In this document: in pieces, positions 43,717 to 55,064 of the stretch
How the letters are laid out: each line of letters opens with the position of its first letter
Position numbering within the stretch: the first letter of the stretch is position 1
The notes under the pieces: generated by a model
Seen by the model: only the letters and a program-made list of their open reading frames with translations
What the model was told of the DNA's origin: nothing
Databases searched by the model: none
Translations under genes and position numbers: made by a program
From: Zarea fungicola
Lineage: Eukaryota; Ascomycota; Sordariomycetes; Hypocreales; Cordycipitaceae
NCBI GenBank assembly: GCA_900169235.1
Contig: FWCC01000122.1
Span: 62,001 to 126,000, forward strand
Direction of reading: 5' to 3'
DNA: 64,000 nucleotides

Positions 43717-44548
43717 CTAGCTGGCTGCCGCCTTCTTCTTCTTCTTGTCATCGATCAGTTCGATATTGTCCTCGGGTATCTCCTTGTATTTTTCTAAAAT
43801 GAATTCTTCCAACTCATCGCTCACATCGCCCTGTACAACAATTTCCTCGCCTCCGCTGGGTACCTTGGTAACGGACGAGCCGGTGGCGAACTTTTTACCA
43901 AAGTCCTTGGCGCACTAGAGTTTTGTCAGCACGGGCTTTGCGATTGCTCGGAATATCCGCAATACCTTCTTCAAGTCCAGACCAAAAGTCTCGAGGCCAA
44001 TGACAGCCGTGACAAACTTGCGCTTGTTACGCTCGATGCGCTTGATTGTGACGGTGCTGTTGGCAAGCTTATCGGCCTGCTTGGCCTCAGCCGCTTCAGC
44101 CTTGGCAGTCTTCTTCTGGGCGTCTTTGGCGGCGCGCTTCTGGGCCTCGACAGAGAGGGATGCCGTGGCAGCTTCAAGGGCCTCTATATTCTTTGTTAGC
44201 GGCGCTTCTGTGTGACGGGTAGAGAGATTGGAGACGAACCTGCGGACCAAATCCTATCGTACATTTCCTTTTCATTGCTCTGCAGCCAGTCTTGGCACTT
44301 CTTTACCGTGCCGCCATATTCACAATACTACCCAACGATGCATTATCAGTACATTGATTCGTATTTCTCGCGGGACGACGAGGGCGTGGCACGTACCTCC
44401 GGGGGTAGAGTGCAAACTGCATAACCGGTTAGAATTTGCACGTGACTTGCTCTGGGAGCACCAGTTATCAGGGCAGCATACCTCCACAATATTTTACATG
44501 ACGAGCCTGGGGCTCTAGGACAACGTCTCCTTGCTCTGCATCTGCCAT
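43717..44548 (-). CDS. TMA22: Density-regulated protein DRP1/TMA22, SUI1 domain
   Basis: Five minus-strand exons, 44482-44548, 44397-44416, 44240-44327, 43966-44183 and 43717-43914, give 196 aa. The 20-nt second exon supplies VCTLPPE, linking KYCG to YCEYGGTVKKCQDWL; the four clustered cysteines are typical of DENR N-termini. The SUI1/eIF1-like domain covers about 100-180: TVTIKRIERNKRKFVTAVIG, LETFGLDLKKCAKDFGKKFA, GEEIVVQGD. With Tma20/MCT-1 it recycles post-termination 40S subunits and promotes reinitiation. Length is standard for the fungal family. Confidence 0.93.
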
Positions 44549-45983
44549 TATGTATTTCTGGCAAAGGGGTGGTTGTGCTGTTTGGTTGCAGGTAAGTCCG
44601 AGGCGGCCCTATCGCGGGGTAAAATCAGGTTGGAGGGGCAGCGTTGACGTGGGGCGCCCATCTTCAAATGTGCTGTGCTGAGCTTCCAGCCATTACATCT
44701 ACATATATCTGGCTGCCTTGCAATGAAAAGAAAACGTTTTAAAATGAAACAATTTTAACAGAGGGGTTTTGATTTCTGATGAGTAATAATTAGATTGTTT
44801 TTTGCCCTGCATCACCACCGCCAATCGATACTGCATGTTGTATCAGCAGAATGAATGCTAGGAATGCTTCAAATTCGAAATGTTTATGTACTTGCTGATG
44901 AAATTGCTTCAAGTTACTGGCTGCATAGTCAGCTCATAATACCATCAGTTACATACCATCAGTTCAGTCTTGCCCCTGCCGTGAAGATGCCGGCATCCAT
45001 TCATCTCGTGCACCTCACCCTTTAGCTAAATTCGCGTTTTGCCCAACTACTTTATTTGCTTTTTAGCTCCATCACCAACAAAGGTATACAAGTCGGCCCC
45101 GTGTTGCGGGTGGCACGCCATCGCTTCGGCATTGTGAGAATGAACTGCGCTGTACTCCATACAACGCGTTTATCTACAATCCTGTCAACATTAACTTCGA
45201 TTCACGCCAGGGTCGCCCGAATATAGTTTGAATTCAATTTTTCCCAGTTGTGTCTCGCACAGTTGTGTCTCGCAACTGGCCATGCGTCACTGGCAACAGG
45301 CACCACCCAATAGTCCGCTATTCTGAAGAAATTTAAGCGCCGAACCATCTCACAACACCCCCATTGGCCACATCTCTCCTGGTAGTCCCATATTCGACGC
45401 CACATCGTCCACGCCCTGTAACTCTCCAGTTGTGGCTCTATGCTCTGCACCCTCTTGAGAACAAGGCGCTTCGAAAGCTACCTCGATTGGATGTTCTGGC
45501 AATGATGACCTGGTGCCCCACGCCATTCATCCTCTACAGTCCATTCCAACTACCGTTTCTACACTGTCGAAATCCACCGACGTATCTGTGTTCTGCCGGT
45601 TCTGTTCCCCATCTCGCACTCGGACACCCCATGATGGCTGCCACCGCTGGCTTACATGGGCTCCTTCGGCGCCTAGCTGGGATGCCCAACCGCATAAGTC
45701 GTCCATCCACCCCGGGCCAGCATGGCCGCCCTTTTCGGTCTTGCACTTTCGCTTCTCCTCTCCTGTTTAATACTTTTTCAACTTTCTTTTGTACTCCTTA
45801 GATAATAGAGGCTTCGTTGAGCGAAGCAGCCTGTCTTTCTGTTCCACGCACTGGTGCCGGCCACCAGCTTCACCTTTTCAACGATATAACTTTGTTCTAT
45901 TTTTTCTACTTTGTTCTAATTTGGTGCTGCGGGACTGGGATCATTCCTACTGGCGGCTATCCGGTATAGCACAGTACAACAAC
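44549..45983. other. Long intergenic region and leader of the methyltransferase gene
   Basis: About 1.4 kb between divergent starts. 44700-45060 is AT-rich. The last 600 bp are pyrimidine-rich and contain several short ATG frames on the + strand (for example at 45364 and 45513), so the transcript could have a long leader with upstream ORFs. No independent gene is supported. Confidence 0.45.
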
Positions 45984-48890
45984 ATGGCCCAGACGCTCCG
46001 CGCATCGCTCAACAGCTTCCAGCCCGCTGAGCCTTCGCTGGGTCGAAGGCAAAAGAGGCTTAACCCGATTTTAGAGGAGGACAGCGATGATGGCCAGATC
46101 GATATGCCGTGCCAAGGCCCTCAAGTGGCAAAGCATGCCTGGTTCTCGCCAGTGAGCGACCACTTCCCAACGCCCCGTGGCATGAATTTCCTCTCTGCTC
46201 CGATTCTACCTTCCTCACCTTCCACCGTCTCTGCCGACAGCTCGCCGACCACGTCATCGAACCCGTGGAACCGCGCCAGCATCATGACCGACAACACCGA
46301 GTTTGAGGACATCTACGATGTCTCTGACCAAGAGGACGGCTTTTCCCGGGGTCTGCGCAAGGGCTCATCCTTGAACAAGGGTCAGCGACATCGGTCTGGC
46401 CAGGAGCCGCCATCTAAATTACCCGAGCGCATAGTCATTCCATCAAGTCAGGCGATTGAGGAGTGGTCCGCTATTGATGAGCTCAAAAAGATCACGTCGC
46501 CGATTGCGCTGACACCGTCTGCCCAGTTGCCCATGTCACCGGCTCAACTCAGCTTCATGGGGCAGCAGCAGGCCCTTCATGTCCCATCGGCACCACCCTC
46601 GCTTGATGGTAGCTTGACATCGGAGCAGCTGGCGGCCATGAGCTCTCCGCCCACCCCTGTGATTGGAAATGACGAAAACCCCGGAGACGAGGGCTGGACG
46701 GGAGTAAGGCTTCAGCCTGGCGCGCTTGCAACGCTGCATTCCCTGTCCGCTGAAGATGGCGAGTCTGACGACGAGCCAAACCGGCCTCTCGAGGTCACGC
46801 AAATGGATATGCAGTCTGCCACTCCGATGCAGCAGCTGCCTCTGCGTCTCGTTACAGATCTCCTCTCCAATGCTCGACCTATTGCCGCTCCCATTGCAAC
46901 ACGTCAATCACTCATGGAGCTCAGCAAGCTAGAGATTCCCTCTCCCGGTGGCTTTTTCTCAGGTCTATCTCCCAGGAGCCGAAACACATGGCATCCGCCG
47001 AGTCGGTCTCCCGCAGGGATGCCGCCGCCAACGTCAACCACAGCAGAGCAGTTCTATCGCTGCCCGTGGAATATTGACTATGTGGCTCCCCCGGTTCCCA
47101 GTCGACCTGACTCTGCGGAAGGCTTCTACCGCATTTCTGGTTCTGGACCCTCGTCCGAAGTTGTGGAGCAGGTCATTGAGGTTCAACTAGACGACGAGGA
47201 CGACGAGGATGACATGCCCACTGCGCGCCCCGTCATCCCGACGCCGAAAGCCTCAGATTTCAACCAATGCGATGCGACACCACCCTCTCCAGATGTCGAA
47301 GACGCGCCCTTGGAGATTATCGTCGACTACGATCCAGGATATGCACGGAAGCAGCAAAAGTCGGCACTTTCTAACTTTGACCGCACGGAACTCTGGCTCA
47401 TGGCACAGCGATCCTATCTCAAGGGTGTTGACGAGAGTGGTGATGGTGCTCTTCAGACGATTGCCGAGGACGAGGATGAAGAGCCTGGGGAGGGGGAGCC
47501 GGCCGTTCAGGCGCCGCAAAAGAAGGTCGTTCGCTTCTCACATATTCTGCCTACCGCAGCACAGCCTAAAAGGCTCCCTTCGGCACTTTTGCGACAAGAG
47601 TCGGCCTACTACCGCGCGTTCCTCGACTACATTGTACGCACGCACCGCTCTGATGTGTTTGTGCATCAACTACCGCGCTTCGAGGCTCTCCAGGGTCAGC
47701 GCATCGGCCTTCGCGAGACGCACTTGAATCAGCTCCTCGGCAAGTACCAGCTCAGTGTCGTTCCTCAGTCGGCCAAGAAGAGACTCAGCGCCAACGTTGT
47801 GCGCGGCGATCTCAACCTGACAGACGACCCCGAAAAGATTCGCAAGGAAAAGGAGCTCGAGGCCATGAACCAGATTGCAATGCCGTCTTGGTATGTCGCC
47901 GCTCTCAAGTTTCTCAACGGCGGTCGTCTGATTCGGGCACCCATCACGAAGCGGCTAGCAAGAATCTCCGTGGCCGCCGTGGGCAAGCCCGGCACACCGC
48001 GCGAAAAGGCACGCATCCTTGATCTTGGCGGCCAGGCCACGGGCGACTGGGCGTGGCACTGTGCTCTCCAGTACCCCAATGCCAAGATTTACACTGTCAC
48101 GACAAAGGCCATCCGCCAGGTTTCCAACGCCAACATTCGCGGCCCGCCCAACCACCGCCAGGTTGCCGTGCAGAAGTTTAACCGTCTGCCATTCCCCGAC
48201 AATCACTTTGACCTCATTTCCGCCCGTGAGCTCCATAGCATCCTCAAGTTTGTTGGCGAGAATGGCGAGGACGAGTGGGAGACGTGCACCCGCGAATGCA
48301 TGCGTGTCCTCAAGCCCGGTGGCTACCTCGAGTTTTCCATTCTCGACTCGGATATCATGAATGCTGGGCCTCTGGGTCTGGCCAAGAGCGTCGAATTTGG
48401 CTTTTCCCTCAAGACACTCGGGTACGACCCAAGCCCATCCAAGCTTTGGCTCAGGAGGCTGGCTCGCGCTGGCTTCACAGACACTCGCCGCGCGTGGGTA
48501 TGCCTCCCGATGGGATCAAAGCGCAGCTTTCACAAGGCGCCTCCCGCAGCTGCTCCAGGTGGTGCCGATGAGGCAGCTCAGGTCCTCCAGATGGAGGCCA
48601 TGACCATGGGCAGCGCAGACAGTATTTCCGGCGTGTGCAGCATTGTCGGCGGGTGGAGCTGGGAGCGGTGGTTGCTGCGCTGCGAGATGGAAAAAATCAC
48701 CGGTGAGCTGAGGCTTGCGGATACGGTGACGGTTGGAGAGACGATGAGGGAAGCGGCCAAGTGCCTCGAGGGGGTGCACGGCGTGATGGAGGAGGGCCGC
48801 CGTTGCCGAGCTGGTTTCAGGATGCTCAACGGGTATGCGCGAAAACCCAGGCCTGACCTGGCTTCTATTGCCATTGGATTATGTGACTAA
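45984..48890 (+). CDS. Large protein with C-terminal SAM-dependent methyltransferase domain
   Basis: Intronless, 968 aa from the ATG giving MAQTLRASLN; the frame continues upstream for 65 codons, but these look like leader sequence. Residues 1 to about 600 are mostly disordered, Ser/Pro-rich with acidic patches. A class I methyltransferase fold follows: ARILDLGGQATGDWAW (motif I region, about 674), NRLPFPDNHFDLISARE (motif II/III, about 735) and CMRVLKPGGYLEFSILDSD (motif post-III, about 772). Motif I is LDLGGQ rather than the usual D/ExGxGxG, so the glycine loop is altered. Substrate unknown; related fungal proteins are annotated only as methyltransferase-domain proteins. Confidence 0.8.
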   Translation: MAQTLRASLNSFQPAEPSLGRRQKRLNPILEEDSDDGQIDMPCQGPQVAKHAWFSPVSDHFPTPRGMNFLSAPILPSSPSTVSADSSPTTSSNPWNRASIMTDNTEFEDIYDVSDQEDGFSRGLRKGSSLNKGQRHRSGQEPPSKLPERIVIPSSQAIEEWSAIDELKKITSPIALTPSAQLPMSPAQLSFMGQQQALHVPSAPPSLDGSLTSEQLAAMSSPPTPVIGNDENPGDEGWTGVRLQPGALATLHSLSAEDGESDDEPNRPLEVTQMDMQSATPMQQLPLRLVTDLLSNARPIAAPIATRQSLMELSKLEIPSPGGFFSGLSPRSRNTWHPPSRSPAGMPPPTSTTAEQFYRCPWNIDYVAPPVPSRPDSAEGFYRISGSGPSSEVVEQVIEVQLDDEDDEDDMPTARPVIPTPKASDFNQCDATPPSPDVEDAPLEIIVDYDPGYARKQQKSALSNFDRTELWLMAQRSYLKGVDESGDGALQTIAEDEDEEPGEGEPAVQAPQKKVVRFSHILPTAAQPKRLPSALLRQESAYYRAFLDYIVRTHRSDVFVHQLPRFEALQGQRIGLRETHLNQLLGKYQLSVVPQSAKKRLSANVVRGDLNLTDDPEKIRKEKELEAMNQIAMPSWYVAALKFLNGGRLIRAPITKRLARISVAAVGKPGTPREKARILDLGGQATGDWAWHCALQYPNAKIYTVTTKAIRQVSNANIRGPPNHRQVAVQKFNRLPFPDNHFDLISARELHSILKFVGENGEDEWETCTRECMRVLKPGGYLEFSILDSDIMNAGPLGLAKSVEFGFSLKTLGYDPSPSKLWLRRLARAGFTDTRRAWVCLPMGSKRSFHKAPPAAAPGGADEAAQVLQMEAMTMGSADSISGVCSIVGGWSWERWLLRCEMEKITGELRLADTVTVGETMREAAKCLEGVHGVMEEGRRCRAGFRMLNGYARKPRPDLASIAIGLCD

Positions 48891-49441
48891 TGGAACAATG
48901 GCTGCGTTGTTGAGAAGTTGAAAGAGCATATGGACAAAAGTCAGCCTACTGCAGTCTGGTACCACGATATGTACACCCAATAAGGCAACGATAATACTCT
49001 ACACGATTAAAATTAAATCATAATTGCTTTGGCAACTTTCTTTTTTATTTCAATTTATTCATGTCCGGCTTATTTTATACTAAGTTACTTAGTTAGTTAT
49101 ACTAATTAATTTATACTACGTTAGTTAACTAGTTAACGTAATTATTTTTTACTAATTATTTTATACTGAGTATGTATGTACGTCGCTGCACCAAAGCGGT
49201 TAGACCAGATCCATCGCCGCCAAAATTTCGGCCCCGTTCCAGCTAGCCTCAGGCCTACGTGCATGCTTCCCCAGGCCAATACAGAGCTGCCTCAAACTCC
49301 GCGGCCTCATCATCGCAACGTATCGACAATCAACGAACGGATACCGGGCACGGGCATCAATCGCAACAACGATTGCAATTCCTTATCTACTCTGCACTCC
49401 TGTTCGAAAAATCTTACCGAAGCAAACAAAACAAACCCAGC
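48891..49441. other. Intergenic, AT-rich with TTAGTTA-like repeats
   Basis: About 550 bp. Between 49070 and 49170 the sequence is very AT-rich, with repeated and palindromic words such as TTAGTTA, ACTAATTA and GTTAACTAGTTAAC. No gene. It separates the methyltransferase 3' end from the PHB2 promoter. Confidence 0.55.
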
Positions 49442-50503
49442 ATGTCGAATAACTGGCAGGAAGAGGCCATGCGCCGCCTGCGCCAGATGCAGCAGCAGTC
49501 AGGCGGAGCCGGCGGACAAGGACCTCGACTACCTAGAGGCGGCGCGCCTGCGCTCCTTGGTGGTGCTCTTCTCATCGGCGGCGCCATGGTCATGTCCAAC
49601 GCACTGTTCAACGTCGATGGTGGTCATCGTGCCATCAAGTACAAGAGACTAAGTGGCGTGAGCAAGGAGATTTACAACGAAGGTAGGCAATGGCGGATGC
49701 TGATGACAGGATGCTGAGGCGCCGGACGATTGGAGGCAGTCGCACAGAGATAGCTAACGCAGTGCCAGGAACACACATCAACATTCCCTGGTTCGAGACA
49801 CCGGTCGTATACGATGTGCGAGCCAAGCCACGCAATGTCGCCTCCTTGACGGGCACCAAGGATCTGCAAATGGTCAACATTACCTGCCGTGTATTGTCCC
49901 GCCCCCAAATCGAGGCCCTGCCTCAAATCTACCGCACGCTCGGTACCGACTACGACGAGCGCGTGCTGCCATCGATTGTCAACGAGGTGCTCAAGAGCGT
50001 CGTTGCCCAGTTCAACGCCAGCCAGCTTATTACCCAGCGAGAGATGGTGGCCAAGCTCGTCCGCGAGAACCTGTCCCGCCGTGCCGCGCGCTTCAATATT
50101 CTCCTTGATGATGTCTCCCTGACTGTATGTGTTGACTCTGCTTCTGCGCGTAGTTCTTCCGGCCTTGCTAACCCGACTGCAGCATCTCGCCTTCTCCCCC
50201 GAATTCACCGCAGCCGTCGAAGCCAAGCAGGTCGCCCAGCAAGAGGCCCAGCGGGCGGCCTTTGTCGTCGACAAGGCGCGTCAAGAGAAGCAGGCAATGG
50301 TTGTCAAGGCCCAGGGTGAGGCCCGTTCCGCCGAGCTGATTGGTGAGGCCATCAAGAAGAGCAAGGCCTACGTCGAGCTCAAGAAGATTGAGAACGCGCG
50401 TCTCATTGCCCAGCAGATGCACGACTCGGGCTCCAAGAACAGACTAATGCTGGATGCCGAGGGTCTTGGCCTGAATGTTTTTGAGTCGGATGAGAAGAAA
50501 TAA
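49442..50503 (+). CDS. PHB2: Prohibitin-2
   Basis: Exons 49442-49682, 49769-50124 and 50183-50503 give 305 aa. An N-terminal amphipathic segment ([13 protein letters not shown]) and a hydrophobic anchor ([20 protein letters not shown], about 35-54) are followed by the SPFH/band-7 domain: [64 protein letters not shown] and SQ-type heptads. A C-terminal coiled coil follows ([20 protein letters not shown]). Prohibitin-2 forms ring complexes with Phb1 in the inner mitochondrial membrane, chaperoning membrane proteins and regulating the m-AAA protease. Standard length. Confidence 0.96.
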
Positions 50504-50986
50504 AGCGGCCAAAGAAAGGGATAAAAGGGAAGACGCACATTGAAGGGTCAGCCTGCCTTTGTTCGGCGTTTTGACTCTTCAACAACTATATCTCCACTGT
50601 ATTTTGTCAACCGTATGGAGTTGTATTAATAGCATCTGTGAAAGCTTGATACCTGCCTAGTAAAACTTGGATGCGTGCCTTCAGGAGCAGGTTCAAAGGC
50701 TCATTTGTACAGCCTGTACAATAATGGAAAAACTTGCAATAATTCAATGATCCAAAATCGAGACGACAGCCAGTGGATCTTGATGAACTGTCAGGACCCA
50801 GGCGGCCACCAAGCTACCCCACCACCCGCCGCAACGCCTGTCCCGCAGCGATGACGGTCAGTCACCTCTTCACGCAGCTACCAACATTTTTGACTTTGCC
50901 ATCTTCAGTCCAACACGCAACGCTCAGAATTCCCGCTCCATTTTCCCACCGAATCACACAAATACACCATAGACTTGTTGCCTGCC
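50504..50986. other. Intergenic, promoter of NEDD8 gene
   Basis: About 480 bp between PHB2 and RUB1, both on the + strand. No gene seen. Confidence 0.5.
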
Positions 50987-51413
50987 ATGTTAATCAAGTA
51001 AAGAACCTTGCGCAGACAGCTGCGACTTTGGAATCACGCCGCATTGCTAACCACTTGCCTTTAGGGTGCGAACGCTGACCGGAAAGGAGATTGAGTTGGA
51101 CATTGAGTCTGGCTACAAGGTGCGTGGACATCACTGTGAATTCTTAACTTGGAAACCTAACCACGGAAATCGCACAGGTCTCGCAGATTAAGGAAAAGGT
51201 GGAGGAAAAGGAAGGCATCCCGCCCGTCCAGCAGCGCCTAATCTACGGCGGCAAGCAAATGTACGAGGCCCATTGCGAGTTTCACTAGTTCGTTTTCCAT
51301 GCTAATGTCGTCTTTGGTGCTGCAGGACTGACGACAAGACCGCCGCCGACTACGACCTCAAGGGCGGTGACACACTGCATCTAGTCCTCGCCCTTCGTGG
51401 TGGCCGTCAATAG
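50987..51413 (+). CDS. RUB1: Ubiquitin-like modifier NEDD8/RUB1
   Basis: Four exons, 50987-50997, 51065-51119, 51178-51260 and 51326-51413, encode 78 aa. Reads [60 protein letters not shown], ending [12 protein letters not shown]. Ala72 in ALRGG distinguishes NEDD8 from ubiquitin (Arg72), and the [14 protein letters not shown] loop is NEDD8-type. Maturation would remove RQ after Gly76. It is conjugated to cullins by Uba3/Ula1 and Ubc12. Exon 1 is only 11 nt. It is not a polyubiquitin: a single unit. Confidence 0.96.
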
Positions 51414-51888
51414 AGGGAGCATGGGCATGAAAACAACATGATATTTTTCGTCATCCACGGCCGATCTGTACTTTACCTTGGACGGTTGGCATTTCTCGTA
51501 TAAACAGCGAATACAAACAGACACGGCGTTTGGGTCTTCCGATACGAGGTGGGGATCCTCTTCCCTTTACAAAGCACATATACAGAAATTACACTCGCAA
51601 ATCAACGCACTGGTTTTGGTGGAACGAAACAAACCGGCTGAAGTGTGGAAGGAGTGGCAAAAAAATTGAAATATCTGCTGTGGTGTATCTCTATATGCTA
51701 CAGCAACGGATGAACCTTTGAACAACAAAAGGTTCCAAATTCCAACCCACCGGCTCTGGCATTTAAGTAACATGCAATTTCCAGAACAAAACGCCTTGGC
51801 CAGTGAAACGATTCATGAAACAATCCCGCCCAGACGCCGTGCTTAAATGACATGGTTTCATAATTTTCTTCAAGTGTAGTTTGTACAT

Positions 51889-51911
51889 TGTGTGTGTGTG
51901 TGTGTGTGTGT
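51889..51911. repeat. (TG)n microsatellite
   Basis: Uninterrupted TG dinucleotide tract of 23 bp in the convergent 545-bp region between RUB1 and the elongin A gene. Confidence 0.9.
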
Positions 51912-51958
51912 TGTCCGATGATAGTATTTTCAATGCTCTAAATTGGAGCTGCGTTCTG

Positions 51959-53266
51959 TTAACCACGCTTGACTGGCCGCTTCTTCATAAAGATGTTGAC
52001 TGCCTTCTTCTTCCGCATCGGCATGGCGGAAGTAGACACACTCTCGGGTGACGACGGACCCGACAACTTGTCGGCAGTTTCTTTTGGAGAGCTGGCAGAG
52101 ACTTTGGACACGTTGGGTGAGACGGGGGCCCGCTCCTGCACGGAGCGCTTCCCGGTACCGGCCCGCTCACCGAGGTTGGCCTGGCTGCTGGTGCGCTTCT
52201 TGGGCACGGAAGAAACGTCCGGCGGGGTAGAAGGTCGCACCTTGTTGCTGGTGCTCGTGATGATGCGCGTCGCCGGCGTGGGGGCCAGCGGCTTGCCAGC
52301 GCCACTTCCAAATTTGCGCTGAAACATGCTCGGCTTGCGCGCCGGGCTGGCCGCAGAGGGTCCGGCGCGCGCTGGCGGAGAGAAATCGGCCGGTCTGGGT
52401 GACCTTGACGTCGTTGACGGTTTTGATGACCTTGGCGCCATCGATGCCTTTGCCGGTTGATACACCCTGGCGTCGTCCTCCGAGTCCTCCTCCGAGTCCG
52501 AGATGAAGGCTGCGCGTTGCGTGTGTTCATCCAGAGCCTGGCTGCGCATCTGCTGCTCGCGCTGCTCGCGCTGCTCCACCTCTGGTGTGCGGTAGACTGG
52601 CTGGGCGGCTATGCGTTGCTCCTGTAACATGGCTTTGGGCGGCGCACTAGGCAGATGCCGCTTCTCGAGGACCCGTATTGGGGCGGTAGTGGTCCTGGAG
52701 AGAGCGCCTTGGATGTGACGGACCTCGCGGGCCTCGCGGCGTGCCTTGCGCATGACGCCGGCGCCGGTAAGCATTTTGGTCCTGCTGCCGCTGCCAAAGC
52801 TGAGGACGCTGGTGGAGTTGTCCTTGGGTCCCAGGCGCTTCTTGGGCCGCATAGCGTCGGATGGAAGGAAGCGGCCCTCGACAATCTTGCTAGTGTTCTT
52901 GGCCTTGTCCTCGCGGAGTCCCAGGAGGGCGCTCCGCAGCTGCTCCTCAGACTCCTGGATCGAGCGGTCATGGTCTCGCTTGTACTTTTCCCAGACTCGG
53001 TGCCACTTGTCCTCATCCTTTGGTTTGTACCCCTTGGCCTTGAGCTCCATGGGAAAGTCCTTTTCAATGAGCTTGAGCCAGAGCTCGCCCGTCTCGCCCT
53101 GGAGCTGTGGACAGTTCAGCTCGATCTGACGCAGCTGGGGGGCGCTGTCGACTCGGATGAGGATATGACGGACGGTTTGATAGGGAAGATAGCCAATGCT
53201 CAGGACGGATTTGATGTTCTTGGTGGCCACGGCAGAAGCCATGTCGAAAAGGGGTTTGGGTGCCAT
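51959..53266 (-). CDS. Elongin A-like transcription elongation factor / ubiquitin ligase subunit
   Basis: Intronless, 435 aa starting MAPKPLFDM; an upstream in-frame ATG at 53311 would add 15 residues. The Elongin-A domain lies at about residues 18-125: SIGYLPYQTVRHILIRVDSA, PQLRQIELNCPQLQGETGEL, WLKLIEKDFPME with the BC-box/F-box-like start, then WHRVWEKYKRDHDRSI. The remainder is basic and disordered. Elongin A binds Elongin C and, in yeast (Ela1), a Cul3-based ligase that ubiquitinates stalled Pol II. The Elongin-type BC-box leucine region is present. Confidence 0.88.
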   Translation of the reverse strand: MAPKPLFDMASAVATKNIKSVLSIGYLPYQTVRHILIRVDSAPQLRQIELNCPQLQGETGELWLKLIEKDFPMELKAKGYKPKDEDKWHRVWEKYKRDHDRSIQESEEQLRSALLGLREDKAKNTSKIVEGRFLPSDAMRPKKRLGPKDNSTSVLSFGSGSRTKMLTGAGVMRKARREAREVRHIQGALSRTTTAPIRVLEKRHLPSAPPKAMLQEQRIAAQPVYRTPEVEQREQREQQMRSQALDEHTQRAAFISDSEEDSEDDARVYQPAKASMAPRSSKPSTTSRSPRPADFSPPARAGPSAASPARKPSMFQRKFGSGAGKPLAPTPATRIITSTSNKVRPSTPPDVSSVPKKRTSSQANLGERAGTGKRSVQERAPVSPNVSKVSASSPKETADKLSGPSSPESVSTSAMPMRKKKAVNIFMKKRPVKRG

Positions 53267-55064
53267 TGCGATTGGACTCGGACTTTTCTGACTGGGCTTT
53301 GGCTGGAGCAAATGATGTATGCCGTCAAGTGATGAGTGGAAGATGTGGGTAGTGACTGTTGTAGCCAGTACTGTTTTATTTTCTGCTTTATACGATCAGT
53401 TCTTGCTGTGGAATGGCCGTGTAGCGTTTGATTGGTATGGTCGAACGTGAGTTGTTGAATTCGTAGTAGTTGCTGGAGATGTCTAGTTTGCCCGCAGAGT
53501 TGGTTGCTTGAGAAATCTTCAGAATTGCCGAGTGAGGTCCTTTATACACTTTGAATAGATGGATGCAGAGACGGGAAAGACTCAGCTTCAGAATCGGAAT
53601 TCAAGGCTGCACAAGGGGCGTATTTTGTGTTCGTAGCCAGATTGTCGCGAGCTTTCGAAGGGTGATCCAGTCACGAGGCAAGCCTGTTGGCTCAAAGTAT
53701 GTCGCGTGGCACCCGGCCAGCGGAACTTCGAGGGCGTCGTGTCAGGAATGGACAGTGTCGGTGTTGGTAGACTTGTGTGGTTTTGCAAAGGATGGAGTTG
53801 ATGTGGTAGTTGCAAGCAACGTGTAACAGTTCGGTAGCTTGGTTGGATGAACACTCAGTTGGGTCTAGCGCGTCGTTGGGATTACATCCCTTCCTCGTCG
53901 AATAAAGGGAATTCTTAAATGCTTCCTGAGCTCCTAATAAAGAGAAAAAAAAGGACGGGATGGAATAGAAGATGTTGATACTTTACTACATGGAATAATT
54001 TGTTTCAGGGGCGTGGCAGGGTTAAGTGATTCACCCACTTTGTAAGCTTTCTTGTCTGTAGCGACATAAGGACATGAGGTGTCATGAGAGGATCTTTGAG
54101 CCGCCGGTTCAGCCGCTTGACTGACTCTCCAACCTTGTGCGAGTTCAAACTCCATTGAGTCTGAAAACATGGTTTGAAATGTAAGTTAGAGTATTGGGAC
54201 CAATGCTTGGTGTAATGTAGGATTTGACAATAAATACTGCCTGTCAACAATCACAACTGACCGAACTACTATACCTTCGCATAATGTTAACAGGTGACTA
54301 GGAAAGTTCGTAGACAAGTCACTTTACATTGTATCTACACCAACAGAGATACTTACAGATAAATAGAAAATCAAGCATGTCAACGTTTTTAAAAGCATCG
54401 ATTACATTACATTAATAGTGCCATCGCCTACCCTGCAGCGAACCGCGGAATTACTTTCAACCGGCCCTCACTCAAAGCGGGCCACCTAAAAGTTCTGCAG
54501 GTAAAACCTGCGCGACGGCCGTCTCTCACTTCTTCCACTTCCCTCCCATACAGTCCTGGGACATCATTTCCGTCTATGCTGTTTCGGCTACTTTGGTTTC
54601 GCGCATGTGCCCCTTCTCATGCTGATGCGCCTCTCATGATATTGTCCCGACCGGACCCCGAATGAAGATTGGCCCTGCTTAGCGGAATTCTGGTTAGCAT
54701 GAAAGCTTGACAATTATGAACACCCAGATGAACATTCGTAGACGCTGCGCTAAATTTAGTGTGCGACGTGACACCTCCTGCGAAGGAAGACGGCATTAGT
54801 GTGTACAGCAGTGGGCTTCTTATTCGGTGCTCCAATTGCTGAAGGAATATTTCTTCGTGCCAAGATTAAATCCCCTACTATTACCAAACACCTGACTCTT
54901 ATATCCCAAAGACAATGGTGCATGAAGCTAGGGGAACATTTCCGCAATTGTGAAGACGTTAGTGGTCTTGTCGATGAACATTTATTTTTTTCAATTTAAT
55001 TTACTTAAAAAGTTTTCGTTGACTATTATTTCTTAACTTTTTGCAACCCCACACATGCATCCGC
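53267..55064. other. Intergenic, no gene seen
   Basis: About 1.8 kb between the elongin A promoter and the 3' end of the 6-phosphogluconate dehydrogenase gene. Many stops in all frames and AT-rich patches; no motif-bearing frame or repeat found. Confidence 0.5.

Noticed and set aside
45364..45801. 145-codon + strand frame before the methyltransferase gene
   Set aside because: Low-complexity Pro/Ser/His translation with no motif; more likely leader sequence of the downstream gene than a separate protein.
45789..45983. 65-codon N-terminal extension of the methyltransferase frame
   Set aside because: Reads as hydrophobic/pyrimidine-rich leader translation (FVLFFLLCSNLV); the ATG at 45984 has a better context and starts the ordinary protein.
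49070..49170. AT-rich palindromic words considered as an origin or element end
   Set aside because: No defined inverted-repeat boundary or target duplication; origin consensus is not defined in these fungi.
51889..51911. TG tract considered as a Z-DNA or regulatory element
   Set aside because: Simple microsatellite in a convergent 3' region; nothing supports a function.
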